Source: Osedax fenrisi (Eukaryota; Annelida; Polychaeta; Sabellida; Siboglinidae). Taken from it: a stretch of DNA of 64,000 nt. Both the position numbers and the translations under genes were made by a program. The stretch is taken from NCBI GenBank assembly GCA_964019155.1, contig OZ025243.1, positions 86,218,411-86,282,410 on the forward strand, read 5' to 3'. This document shows positions 45,136 through 57,478 of this stretch, piece after piece; the stretch's first letter is position 1, and the number at the start of each line of letters is the position of its first letter. The notes beneath the pieces were generated by a model, which was not told where the DNA came from, ran no database searches, and was given only the letters and a program-made list of their open reading frames with translations.

Positions 45136-45411
45136 GGAAAATTCTCCTCTATCAATCACTCATATTTTTCTACTATATCTTCCAACATATCAATCTATAA
45201 CTATCCTCTGTTTAATGTTTAATTCACTCGATTTTATTCAGTAGACTTATCTACTAATGTTATTATTATATACGTTACCTGTTAACCTGATCCTACTGAT
45301 TTATTTATTTTATTATATGCATACATTTATGTTTATATATAATATAGTGTATAATATACACACACAGTGTATTTTTATTTATTGTTTATTTATACCCTGA
45401 ATAATTCCAAT

Positions 45412-45441
45412 ACCTCCTATAACCTCGATGTTATAGGAGGT
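45412..45441. repeat. 12-bp perfect stem-loop
   Basis: ACCTCCTATAAC, loop CTCGAT, GTTATAGGAGGT. Imperfect pairing extends several bases outward. It lies inside the hAT-like element, 160 bp from its right end. Confidence 0.8.
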
Positions 45442-45877
45442 CTTGGTAATTCAAATTGTGCGTCAATATAAGTAATAGATGATTCTAGTAAATTACTAGT
45501 AGTGATATTATTACTATTATACTAGTTTATATTCATTACATTTTATTTTAAAATGTTGTGGGGCCTTGCCCCCCCTAGTATAAATGTCTGGCTACGGGCC
45601 TGTATTTATACCGTATAAATAAAAATATCAAATGTATAAGAAATAGATAGTATACAAATGCAGTATACAGTTTATAATATTATACATATTATCGTCACTA
45701 TTAAAATAAGTACATTATTAATAAAATAAGTGACCATTATAAAACAATATACATGCAGGTAGTATGTAGTATGTAGTATATAGTATTTATTAGGTAAGTT
45801 AAGTTAAGGTAAGTTAATGTAATGATTTATTTATTTACTCGTTATATTTTAAAATCACACAAGTGTTGGAAATATAT

Positions 45878-46288
45878 AAAAATAAATAAATAATAAATAA
45901 ATAATAAATAAATAATAAATAAATAATAAATAAATAATAAATAAATAATAAATAAATAATAAATAAATAATAAATAAATAATAAATAAATAATAAATAAA
46001 TAATAAATAAATAATAAATAAATAATAAATAAATAATAAATAAATAATAAATAAATAATAAATAAATAATAAATAAATAATAAATAAATAATAAATAAAT
46101 AATAAATAAATAATAAATAAATAATAAATAAATAATAAATAAATAATAAATAAATAATAAATAAATAATAAATAAATAATAAATAAATAATAAATAAATA
46201 ATAAATAAATAATAAATAAATAATAAATAAATAATAAATAAATAATAAATAAATAATAAATAAATAATAAATATAAATAAATAATTTA
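45878..46288. repeat. 11-bp minisatellite AAATAAATAAT, about 37 copies
   Basis: Nearly perfect tandem units over about 410 bp, with one slightly altered unit at the right end. Confidence 0.97.
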
Positions 46289-46299
46289 AATGTTCAACA

Positions 46300-47760
46300 C
46301 AAATACTTGTAACTTCTTCTTGACTTCATATGACTCTTTATGCGTCGTTATGACTTGGGAAGATAATTACACATGGTTGGAGCATCCCAGCCTAACGATA
46401 TTTTCCAAATTCTCATTAGATGTATCTTCGGCATTGAAAACAAATTAGAACATTGCAGATGAGAGTTCCTCATTAACTCTTCATTTAGATGTTTATTAAA
46501 AGATTTAAGCTTTCTCAAAATAATATTTTTATGAGTTATGTTAAATATTTGAAATTTACAAATATTGTACATAAGAAACTAATTTAATTCGCCTATATTT
46601 TTTGTAATACTTATTTGGTCACACCTCTTAATATTAAATAGTAATCTTATAGATGATTTAATGGGGTTCACGGTCTTTAGATTTAAATGTAATTAGATAC
46701 TATTTTTTTTTTGAAAATTCAAAAACTCACGAAATAATTATGATTTTCACATAATTTAAATTGCATAACATTAATATATATTGTGTTACATGTTCTATAG
46801 GATCTTTAAATGATTTGAAAATATCAGTATTTTAAAAAAGTAAAAAATAAATCAAAATGAAATATTTATTATTTAAATTTAATTATCAATTATTTATCAA
46901 CTTTCTATCTAATCACAAATATTTTCTAAAACTACAATATAAATATAATACTAAACATACTGTGAAAAATAGACTAAGTTTATTTAATTATTTACTGAGA
47001 AATAAAAATTATCATTGAGTATATTATTTATCGCTTTTTGACTCTTATTATTATGGTAACAGTTATTTTAGCTAATTCTTACAATTATTATATAGTATTT
47101 ATATAACTTGTATAATTTGTCATGATATTGATATAAATTGCATCTATATAAATTATTGAAAATGTGTTATAATATATGTAAACAGCAACTTTTGCGCCAT
47201 ATTTGTATTCATTATTTTATTAGAAATATGTAGTGTTATATAATTATGTTTTTTATGCTTTGCATATATTTTTAACATATGATATTTTGACATATCATAT
47301 ATTATACATGTAGTAATCAATTTTTTAAATGAACCTTTTTTATTAATTTTATTATTTTAAAGACCGTGAATCCCCTTAATGACATGGCATTAATTAGTAA
47401 ACTATTGCAATATTGTAATCTAGATAAAATAAGAGATTGCACTAGCGCAATTGTTTCTTCCGTACTAAAGTATTTTCTTATAATATTTATATAATTTTTA
47501 TTATATTAAATAGATTACAATTAGCGGATCTCATAAATATTAGTAGCGAATTGAGTAAGTCCTAATTTTGAATCTAATATTACTCCAAAAGATTTATTAC
47601 AATAAATGGGTAAATAAAAACTTTGAATGTTAACTGTAGAATAAAAGGTAATAGTAGGACAAATAAAAGGTTTAAGGGTAATATCAAAACCCAAGATACA
47701 CGGTCGCCTATTAAGCCTATGTAAATAGTAGTATGTCATCCAGCACATTGTTAGGGGAAC
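46300..47760 (-). pseudogene. LINE C-terminal half, minus strand, split by a DNA transposon
   Basis: From high to low coordinate on the minus strand: PCILGFDITLKPFI and SFGVILDSKLGLTQFATNI (47521-47748), a stop, then ETIALVQSLILSRLQYCNSL then LINAMS (about 47465-47385). The transposon at 46663-47375 follows, then SSIRLLFNIKRCDQISI (46650-46600) and APTMCNYLPKS (46348-46378). The thumb and C-terminal signatures continue directly across the insertion. Lesions include stops and a shift near the insertion. Confidence 0.75.
46663..47375. mobile_element. 713-bp DNA transposon with TTAAT duplication, superfamily uncertain
   Basis: The left end GGGGTTCACGGTCTTTA and the right end in reverse complement, GGGGATTCACGGTCTTTA, differ by a one-base indel. 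TTAAT lies directly on both sides (46658-46662, 47376-47380). If only TTAA is the duplication, a TTAA-specific superfamily (piggyBac or Kolobok type) is possible, but then the ends are not symmetrical. The interior is AT-rich and has no transposase. It interrupts a LINE coding region. Confidence 0.8.
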
Positions 47761-47901
47761 ATGGGTATTTAATTATATCACAGATAATATTAATATGTTA
47801 ATATCTTTGGTAAATAGAAACAAGATCAAATTAATTTTAAAATCATTTGATTATTTTATATATTTATTACAATAGGAATATCAAATAGATGCATGCATTT
47901 A

Positions 47902-48240
47902 TTAATATTATTTAGAAGTATGGGTACTATTAATTTAGTAAACATTTAATAAGCATATTTTTTGTTATGATAGATTCTATTTTTCATATTAATTATAAAA
48001 ATTCATAACAAAATAAATTTAAGCAATAATATTATTATGTATTGCGAGTGTTTATTACGTAGGATAACGATATACTTACGTATAAATATCAATATAATAT
48101 AAATATCAAATGAATATAATCATTTATTAATAATAATAATATTAATATTATTTAGAAATATGTGCATTATTAATTTAGTAAATATTTAATAAGCATATAT
48201 CTTGTTATAATAAATTATATTTTTCATAATATTATTGATA
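47902..48240. repeat. Direct repeat of about 90 bp, spaced by 240 bp
   Basis: ATTAATATTATTTAGAAGTA then TTAATTTAGTAAACATTTAA and TAAGCATATT at 47902-47990 recurs at about 48143-48235 with roughly one change in ten. AT-rich, non-coding. Confidence 0.65.
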
Positions 48241-48559
48241 TTTAATTTAAATATAAAATATAATACTCAAGCCCTTTGGTATTATCAATAATATCGTATC
48301 TTAAGTTTATTAGCATGCATAGTACTATAATTATCAAATGAATATAATGTGTTAATACTAATATCAAGTCATATTTTATGTTATAATTATATTATTAATT
48401 CAAAGTCAATATTAATAATTAAATTCAAATTCTAAGTCTCTTGAATATAATTATTATAAATACATATTATTATAATATTAATAATTATAGGATAATATGA
48501 TTTAGTATATAAATCATTATTACATTGTTAAATAATGTTCAATCATTCTAGATAAATAA

Positions 48560-48565
<6 letters not shown>

Positions 48566-48613
<48 letters not shown>
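48566..48613. repeat. (TA)n microsatellite
   Basis: About 24 TA units, followed by an AAAGTTATATATATATAACT palindrome at 48624-48643. Confidence 0.9.
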
Positions 48614-48617
<4 letters not shown>

Positions 48618-48745
48618 ACATAAAAGTTATATATATATAACTTTTGTATATATATTAATAAATAAACAAAATAAGTAGTTAACCTATTTATATTATTATA
48701 TTTATTGAAATATTAAAATTTTCTAATTACATGTATAGGTAAATA

Positions 48746-49242
48746 TTCACACACTCTCTCTTACTTTCTCATTCTCACTATCACACTCTCTCTCTCACTC
48801 TCTCACACATATGCACTCTCTCACTCACACTCTCTCCCTCTCATTCTCTCACTCCTTCTATCTCTCACTCTCCCTCTCACTCACTATCACTTTCACTCTC
48901 TCTCACTCTTAATATATCTCTCCCTCTCTCACTCAAACTCACTCTCATTATCTCACTCCCTCTCCCACTCTCTCTCTCTACCTCTCCCTCACTCTTACAA
49001 TCACTCTCTCCCTCACTTACTCTCACTCACTCATACTCTCCCTCATTTACTCTTTCTCACTCTCTAACTATCACACTCACTCACTCTACCTACCTCTCCC
49101 TCACTCTTACTCTCACACTCACTCACTCACTTACTCTTACACTCATTTACTCTTACTCACTCTTACACTCACTCACTCTCATTCTCTAACTATCACACTC
49201 TCTCACTCACTCTCTATCCTCTCCCCCACCATCCCCTCCATC
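48746..49242. repeat. CT/CA-rich tract almost without G
   Basis: About 500 bp of CTCT, CACT and CTCACT units with a single G (48813) on this strand. The units are irregular, so it is a degenerate simple repeat with extreme strand asymmetry. Confidence 0.95.
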
Positions 49243-49249
49243 TCAATAT

Positions 49250-49690
49250 TTATATATCAAAAAGTACTAAAGGTGCAAAGTATATTGATATTATAAAGCC
49301 TAGATATTAGAATATTTCTATAGGAATTTGATATTTGAAAAGCCATTTTAATTTGATATCAGCAATTATTAAATATGGAAAGAACTTTGATATTGGTAAA
49401 GATTTGATATTAAAAACTCATATTGGCTTTTATATTAGTATAACATTAGTATTAGGATTACTATAATTCTACATACAACAACTTTTGATAGATGTATAGA
49501 TTTACTATTAGCAGAGAACGTTACTATTTTTTTAGATTTGAGTCGTAGGAGCTCTGATGATTTCCTCACAATATTTTCCCCTTCTTCTTGTGCCATTTAC
49601 AGTAGCTTGAAATATTAATTTCGACATCAAATTAGTGTTGCGAAATACATGTTCATACCACAGTAACTTCTTTGTTGCTATAAACATTAT
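49250..49690. other. No gene seen
   Basis: Contains GATATT-rich text at 49285-49420 and a patch at 49540-49680 with no clear frame. Confidence 0.4.
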
Positions 49691-49696
49691 TATATA

Positions 49697-49699
49697 TTA

Positions 49700-49731
<32 letters not shown>

Positions 49732-49772
49732 AATATACCTTTTTTTATATAATGTTGTGCTATTAAATTAAT

Positions 49773-49821
<49 letters not shown>

Positions 49822-49851
49822 GTATATTACATAAATGTTTTATATAATATA

Positions 49852-49896
<45 letters not shown>

Positions 49897-49982
49897 ATAA
49901 TTAAGTTTAATGATATAATTTTATTAAAAATAAACTAAATGTTATATATAAATATATATATATTTAAATGTATATTACATAT

Positions 49983-50025
<43 letters not shown>
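49697..50025. repeat. Cluster of (TA)n tracts
   Basis: TA runs near 49697-49724, 49778-49816, 49864-49893 and 49990-50022. Confidence 0.9.
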
Positions 50026-50689
50026 ACCTACATTACATATTACATTTTTATAAAATACATTAGGTTTATTGTTTACCTATTCATTGATTTGTATATATAT
50101 ATATTGTATATATATAATTTTATCACATTTTTGCTCATATCTTTTGTTTTAATGAAAATTAATAAAAACTAAAATATGAACATTATAATATAATTTAATA
50201 AGCTTTCCAATTATACTAATTTTATTATAATTACATCAATATAAAAAATGAAATTATTGTAAAATGCCCTTATCTAATATTTCATAAATCATATAATTTG
50301 TTATACTTATGCATATAATTATATAAATATACAATTATATATATATTATTATATATATATTCATAAAAATATACTAACAATTTATATAAATCGTGTTATA
50401 TTTGAATGTTTAATTTGAAAATATTTTTCAAATAATATTAAAATATTTAGGATATAATACACTATTTTACGTATTTAACATTATACAAATCTAAAAGTAA
50501 TTATTGTATCTATTAAATATTAAAAATATTCAAACTTAAATTTATTAACTTTGTCTCGAGGTTCAGTAATTATATGTTAAAATTGATATTATATGAAAAA
50601 TTAAAATAATTTACATGTAAACTAATACAAATATTATATTTCTGACCAATTGACGATGGGCGTGTCTTAAATAAATCATTGAACCGTGA

Positions 50690-51180
50690 AAAAAAAATTT
50701 GACATATATTGATTGACCGTGTATCTTGGGCTTTGGTAATATTAAGTAGTTTAGTTTTAGAAGAGTCAGGAAAAAGCTTTTTCCTAGTAATAACCTAGGT
50801 TATTTAGAAAAAGCCACTATATTACATTTCGAGCTCACAAGGTTAACTCATTAGGTACATTATTACTACAAGTAAGAACTTTCCAGTATAACTGAATATT
50901 ATCAGCATATATTACATAGTTTATATTAGTAAATTTTTTAAACAAAGTTATAAGTTATTAATTAATAACTTTAGAGAAAGGATATACAAGAATATAAATC
51001 ATAAATAATAACGAGCCTAATACAGATCCTTGCGGAACACCATATCTTAGAGATTCATTTGGTGAATAAATACCTTCAATATATAGAGTATGTTCTATCA
51101 GATAGATACGAAATTAATCAATCTAGTTGAGCACCATTAAAAGCTATTCTTAAAAGCTATCTTAGTCTAGCTATAAGAAT
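50690..51180 (-). pseudogene. LINE reverse transcriptase fragment, minus strand
   Basis: Minus-strand reading gives LISYLSDRTYSIY, then a broken YGVPQGSVLG-like stretch near 51030-51040 (CGVPQGS decayed), then INYVIYADNIQLYWKVL near 50905 (YADN in place of YADD) and VPNELT. RT motifs 4 and 5 in order. No element ends are visible. Confidence 0.7.
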
Positions 51181-51622
51181 ATTATGATTATGTAGCGTAT
51201 ATGTAGTATGTATACATACTATAGTATGTTGTATGTAGTATGTGGTATGTGGTATGTAGTAGAAGTACATGTAGGACTTTACTTTATGAATGTACTATAC
51301 TTTTTTACTCAATGTGATATATTTGTAAAGAAATATTACTTTTATAAGGTAGTATATCACATTTAAATCAATTTTCTAATATTTTTAGAATTTTGCCGAC
51401 ATGTTATCACTAATATATATAAAATACCTATAAAAAAGATTATAGTATCAAATAATTTATTGATATCTATTTTATAATTTAATGAAATTAAGATTGAAAT
51501 TAGTATATATATATTAAAATTGATAAAACAATAATTAACTTATTTTAAAAATAACTTTATATAGACTTATATATATATAAATAACAAAGTACTTATAACA
51601 AAATGAACGGTAGATCTATATA

Positions 51623-52533
51623 GGGGAAAGTAACCTAATACGGACACTTTAACAATAGATTGTCTTAACATTTTATGACTCATTATTTTTATTCAAAAAT
51701 TACAATATCTTAATATTATATGATTATAGATATTATTGTGATTTTTAAATTTTATTTAATCATTTAATTCCATATATAACGGGGGTGTCCGTATTCTGTA
51801 TCCATGTCCGAATACGGAAACCCTGTGTTATAATACGGACACCATATATACCACTAGATAAACTATATATTATTAATGAATCAATCAGACAAATTACAAT
51901 TACATTATTTATAATTTTATGAATAATTTATTCTAATTTAATTAGTTAATAATTTATTTATTTTTATTATTTTTTTAATTAATACAATTTAAGTATCTAA
52001 ATAATACAAAATTTAGATTTAGCTTTATTGGTAGTATTAATGAATGAATTAATGTAGAATTAAAGCGATTTTTATGAAAATCATAATAGTTCATTCGCTG
52101 CGCGCTGATTGGTTATAGGGTGTCTGTATTAATACATCTAGCGTGTCCGTATTAGGGACTTATATGACCTCTATATATATATTCTTATAACTTAATGAAT
52201 ATTTGATAACAACTATAGAAATTATATATATATATATACTTTTTAGAATATTTTATTTTTTAAATATAGTATTATATTTTATTTCGATACATTTGTATAT
52301 TTTTGAGAAGGTTTTAAGTTGACATTTTTTTTCATAAATTTAAAAACGTAATAAAAAAATCAGTTTATTGGATATATCAACAATATTTTAAATAATTCAA
52401 AATAAAAAATACTTTTTTAGACTATTTATATAATTATGAATATTTTATTCATTACAAATTGTTTTGAAGGATTTATGGTTTCTGAGAAACCGAGAGTGTC
52501 CGTATTATGGCACTGTAGGTTTCGGTTGCTTTC
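51623..52533. mobile_element. DNA transposon with GTGTCCGTATTA motifs, copy 2
   Basis: The left end GGGGAAAGTAACC and the right end in reverse complement, AGGGAAAGCAACC, are flanked by TATA-like sequence on both sides. Inside, GTGTCCGTATTA or its complement recurs near 51638, 51784, 51830, 52121, 52141 and 52497. At 51780-51826 it forms an inverted pair (TGTCCGTATT then GTCCGAATACGG). No transposase is encoded. It is the fuller relative of 9366-9965. Confidence 0.7.
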
Positions 52534-52672
52534 CCTTATATATATATATATAAAATAGCTTGTAATAGAAAAAAATAATATGTGTTATGTATGAATGTAT
52601 ATGAAAATGATTATTCTGATAAAAATGTAGTTTAAGGTATATTAATATTTATATTTATATTTATATATTATA

Positions 52673-52955
52673 TCTATGGAATTCACTCCCGCCCTATATT
52701 AGATCCATAAAATCGTATACAAAATTCATGAAATATATACAACAATTTATCTCAGGTGGGAACCTGAAATACTAATATTGTTTGTCATTATTATTTTATT
52801 TATTAATTTCCGTATGGCTTATTATATTTTATTTTAGTATTATTAATGGTATTTATTGTTTACCTACTTTTGTTATTTTTATTCTATATATACACTTTTG
52901 AGAAATCATTTATGATTTATTTAAGTATCTAAATAAACATTCAATCAATCAATAT
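52673..52955 (+). mobile_element. LINE-B 3' end copy
   Basis: Matches 14361-14640 base for base over most of its length: TATGGAATTCACTCC, CCTATATTAGATCCATAAAA, TACAACAATTTAT, then ACTTTTGAGAAATCATTTAT and AAATAAAC. It ends in ATTCAATCAATCAAT. It codes only the last residues (WNSLPPYIRSIKSYT, partly shifted). Confidence 0.85.
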
Positions 52956-52959
52956 TAAT

Positions 52960-53004
52960 ATATTTATTAAATATTCTATGTATTTTATATAACAACATCA
53001 ATGC

Positions 53005-53049
<45 letters not shown>

Positions 53050-53448
53050 TATAGTTGCTACTATATAATATAATAGTAAATTACACAATGATATATAGAT
53101 AATAAATAGATATATTTCTAAAATCGATGAAATAATCAATAATATAACAATATAAATTATATTATAATATTATACAAAAAAATCATTTATTCTTAAAAAA
53201 TTATAATTTATAAATATATCGTATCGAATATTTTTTCACAATTATATAAAACACTATTTATAATATTTATAATATATCTTGTTGTTGACATTTTTCTACA
53301 GCACAAATAATATAAAATAAACCTAAATATATTATAAAAAAATTAAATATGAAATATAAATTATATTTCTATGACAATATCTTTCTGGTAATAATTTAAT
53401 TAATTAGTGTAATAAAGTGTATTCTCTAACTATAGTAGAGATATATTA

Positions 53449-53489
<41 letters not shown>

Positions 53490-53918
53490 GATATTCACAC
53501 TATGAATATTTTATAAATATATTTTACAATTCTTTCCTATACGGATACGCTATATATATCGCAAATCTACTATGGTTTATAATACATACAGTTAAATTAA
53601 TTCCGGTCATAGGACATGCATAGGACATACATAATCACCTTCCTACACACATCCGTCGTGAGGTTATTTATTACCATTCGCGGAGCAGGTGTTTATACGT
53701 TTTTAATCTTAACACGTGACCTAAATATGGTCCACATATTTCACTGCACTATCATATCCATATCGGTGAGCACATATGTCCTATATAGCATATGTCCTAG
53801 GTGTATACACCTACCGTATGTTATTATTAGTATTTAAATAATTGATTTATACGCTCTATTAAAATAACACATACCATTAATTCCGATCGTTAAAAATATT
53901 AATATTATAATAATCTAT

Positions 53919-53953
<35 letters not shown>

Positions 53954-54460
53954 TTATTATTATATTAATATTTACACTTTGTTTACATAGCAACTACATA
54001 TAGTCGTATTATTAACAGATTAGCTTTTAAATATAATATAATTATATTATAATTGTAAATATAAGTACATATTTATTTATTTTTATATTATTTATATTAT
54101 AAATATTATTCAAATATTAATATCCACCAAGATTAAATATATTACATCGGTTTACATAAATTATATTTATTTCCTATTTAGATATATTTACATTAAGTAT
54201 TTGTTTACATGTTATGAACAAAATAAAAATCCATAAAAAATAAATAATAATCACAAATATAATAGAATTAAAATTTGATTAATTAATAAAATTCAAATAT
54301 ATAGACTACCATATATATATATATATATATAATTACCACTGTGATATATTACCGGATATATTACATACTTTTTATGTATATTTATTTTTAGCTTCATTAT
54401 TTATTAATTATAAAATTGATAAATTATTAGTTTATAATAATATCTATAACTGATATTCTC
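52960..54460. other. No gene seen; TA tracts and a palindrome
   Basis: TA runs near 53008-53048, 53457-53483 and 54311-54331. A GC-richer patch at 53600-53830 has one short open frame without a recognisable domain. Confidence 0.45.
53895..53972. repeat. 78-bp palindrome with a (TA)n core
   Basis: The left arm (53895-53919) reads AATATTAATATTATAATAAT then CTATA. The right arm (53948-53972) is its inverse with two mismatches. The centre is (TA)n. Confidence 0.85.
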
Positions 54461-54469
54461 CCGTGGATC

Positions 54470-56305
54470 TATCTTGGGAATTTGCAGGTAGTAGTCGGAT
54501 CTACAAACCTTCATTTGAGGTTAGCTACCAAATTACACCTAGATAGTCTACTGCTGTACTTACTTACATACGAATCCATCAATTCTATCTCGGACGATAC
54601 ACGGCCTTAAATCTCTGACAATCGGACCATCATTGTCCGGCTTCCACTGAGTATACCAGGTGCATGTTAAAGTCAATCTTTGCTCCTCAAGTCATCTCGT
54701 CATATATAAAATCGGACTGAATACCAAACTTCATCCGAAATATCCCATTAACGTCCAGTTTTCATACATTTATTATTATATTTATTTCATTCAATTTAAT
54801 CCCACAATCTCAATTATACCATGTCCTCAAATCTGTTCACATTGTAACCTTCCCGCATGCGAATATTATCTCAACTGTAAAAAATGTCTATCAATATTAC
54901 ATTATAATTGTTTATACCCGCATCATTTGTAAATCCTGTTTTCATTCTAAAAACCCCTCTCCCGCTTATGCTATTTCTATATTTAATTCAGCTAAGTTAT
55001 CCTTCTCATGTTCCTCATGTCTAACCTTAAATAAGTTTCCTTCGACTAGTCATACAACTACTACACCTAGAACTATGTTATTTCATCTTCTACTTTAATC
55101 GCCAAATCTATACATCATACTAGTGCCAAGGTAACTCCACATATAAAAACTGATATATCTACTTATACTACGACTATTAATATCCAGCCCCGGCATTTGC
55201 CCAATATTATTACTCTTATAATATTACTAAGCTAATGTATTTGAAATTTTCCTCAAATCATACCCTAACCCCTATATTATTTAGTTCAAATTCTGCATAG
55301 TCATCAGCCATACGCTTCATAGATAATTCCCTCACACTAATACTTGAACACCTTCTTCCTTCTGAAGTTATCTATAATTTCATAGTATCATTAATTGATT
55401 TATAAAACTTCCCCATTCGTATATTACTTCTGTATATTACTCCTCATTTCTTACCAGAACTGCTATCTTGCGTTTCACTATTATTTCTGCTCGTGTTATA
55501 TGTTTCTCATCCCTTCTTAAGATCCCACTATATAGTAATGTTAAGCATATCTTTATTTGTCATTATTTAACTGACTCTACTATACTTCTTGGCAAGATAC
55601 TATATCATGCCCTAAAACTAAAACTCACGCCAAAAAATATAAAAATAATCCTCTTACATATCCCCCTTTTCTCATCCCTGAATATGATCTAAGAAAATGG
55701 TTTAATTCTTTCGATCACTATAGGAAATCATTTATAAATAATTAATCCACTCAATCCTGACTAGCCTCTAATACAGCCTTGATCAATATTCGCTCCTTGA
55801 GATCAAATATATCCCTTCTATGCCCATACCTTAAATTACAAAATGTATTATAATCGCGTAAAATTACGTATATTATCTATAATCCATAAATAAATATATT
55901 CTTTCACCCTAGCTATATCTATGATCTAATTAAAAAACGTACAATATTTCCTTCTCTTCATTACCAAAATGCTCCTCTCCTTATCTCCCAGAACTCTAGT
56001 AAAACTTCCCTGAATTCTAGAGATTTTAAAAATTCCGGTCCTATGGAATTCGCTCCCTCCTACTATTCGTTCTATTAGATCCCACAAAAGATTTATAAAT
56101 CTTTCTTCTTCTTTTCTCTCTACCTCTAATCATTAAATCTAATCATTAATTCATCCAAATTATTATGTTTGTCTCGTGTTATATTCAACGTATTATTATT
56201 ATTAAATTATTATTGTATTATTATCTTATTATTATTTTCTCCCGCACGAGCTAAGGGGTCTATTTTAGTACCTAATACAACGTATATCATCATCATCATA
56301 TATAT
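54470..56305 (+). pseudogene. LINE-C, internally deleted copy with ORF1 and 3' end
   Basis: 5' leader (about 54470-54820), then an ORF1 zinc finger: CSHCNLPACEYYLNCKKC, LHYNC, and CSSC (54835-55020), a PHD-type C4HC3 pattern like that of LINE-A ORF1 but with shifts. An ORF1 C-terminal part at 55468-55692 includes KILYHALKLKLTPKNIKIIL. Near 55785-55830 the ORF2 endonuclease start INIRSLRSNISLL appears, and then at about 55855 the text jumps to VKLRILSIIHK, the ORF2 C-terminus. Some 2 kb of endonuclease and RT is therefore missing. The 3' UTR ends ATTTTCTCCCGCACGAGC and CATCATCATCATA at 56287-56299. Same family as 28266-29415. Confidence 0.75.
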
Positions 56306-56309
56306 ATAT

Positions 56310-56950
56310 ATAGTATATATTATACATAACCTATATATATATTGAAATATCGGATATATACAGTATTATAATATATGCAAAACGCGATTTGAAAAAAAAG
56401 TAAATACTAAAAATCATTATAAATATAATAAGTTTAACCAAAGATTTTCCGAAAGTAAGATGCTTCACTCGACCGATTTATAGAAGTAAAAACGACAGTA
56501 GCGCAAATGCGAGGTGTAGGTGAACTTAAATCTATTTTTGGATTCGTATCTGTTTACATATAAATTCGAAAAATAATACCCTGATATAATCTTCAATTAA
56601 TTTATAAGTATAATTTAAGTATAAAAATTCGGTATATATCGAAAAGTAAGTGTTCCGCAAAAATATTATTTAGAGATATCAAAAATGAATTCATAAAAAT
56701 GTTACCGAAATTGTATAGGTCAAAAGTATATCGATTCAGTCATTGTTATTTACATGTAACTATTATATAAACATTATTTACTTTCGATGCCGTGAAAATG
56801 TCGTAATTTTAAAATATATTTTTTAAAATATAATTCACATATATATTATAATATTAAAATTATATCAGTCTGATAATTAGATTAATTACCTTATGAATTA
56901 ATAATATTAAAATAACTTAAAATAATACATGTGTATCAATCTAGTGGTTG

Positions 56951-56993
<43 letters not shown>

Positions 56994-57409
56994 GTACATA
57001 GTGTTGATATTTAATTGTGTAATAATAAGTTTATGACAAATATTAATATAAATAATGTAAAATCGTTAGAAAGATACTCGTGTATACTGTAAAATTAAGA
57101 TAGGCAGACGCCATATATGGCTATAGCGTGATAACGCGCTATGTGCACACCATATAAGGCTATGCGGGATAGATAACACTACAGTGGCGGTGACTATCGG
57201 CAGTGAATAGCGTTATATAATCAATAGTATACTATAGTGTGACATACTTATATTAGTGATACACAAACGCAGTAACGTGGCGTAATGTATATCGTAACGT
57301 TATGAAGTATTTGCTTTTCACATTTATTTACAATTAAAACGCTTTGCGATATACTACAGATAATACGTATTAGTTAGTTAATATAAATTCTATAGTATAT
57401 ACTAATATG

Positions 57410-57410
<1 letters not shown>
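56310..57410. other. No gene seen
   Basis: Contains a short direct repeat near 57111-57165 (CCATATATGGCTATAGCG and CCATATAAGGCTATGCG). No frame or TIR was recognised. Confidence 0.45.

Positions 57411-57415
<5 letters not shown>

Positions 57416-57468
<53 letters not shown>
57416..57468. repeat. (TA)n microsatellite
   Basis: About 26 TA units. Confidence 0.95.

Positions 57469-57478
<10 letters not shown>

Larger units (their letters stand above)
42585..45602. mobile_element. hAT-like transposon, 3,018 bp, enclosing a LINE fragment
   Basis: The left end CAGGCCCGTATCCACG and the right end in reverse complement, CAGGCCCGTAGCCAG, share their first 10 bases exactly. Each is followed within 30 bases by GGGGCAAGGCCCC. 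An exact 8-bp target duplication, TATTTATA, lies at 42577-42584 and 45603-45610. An 8-bp duplication plus a CAG start indicates hAT. The left terminal region is extremely G/C-biased (10 G then 9 C). No hAT transposase is recognisable. The centre (about 43010-45150) is LINE sequence. Confidence 0.85.

Noticed and set aside
53616..53837. 73-residue frame in a GC-richer patch
   Set aside because: No domain, no codon bias, and nothing nearby to support transcription.
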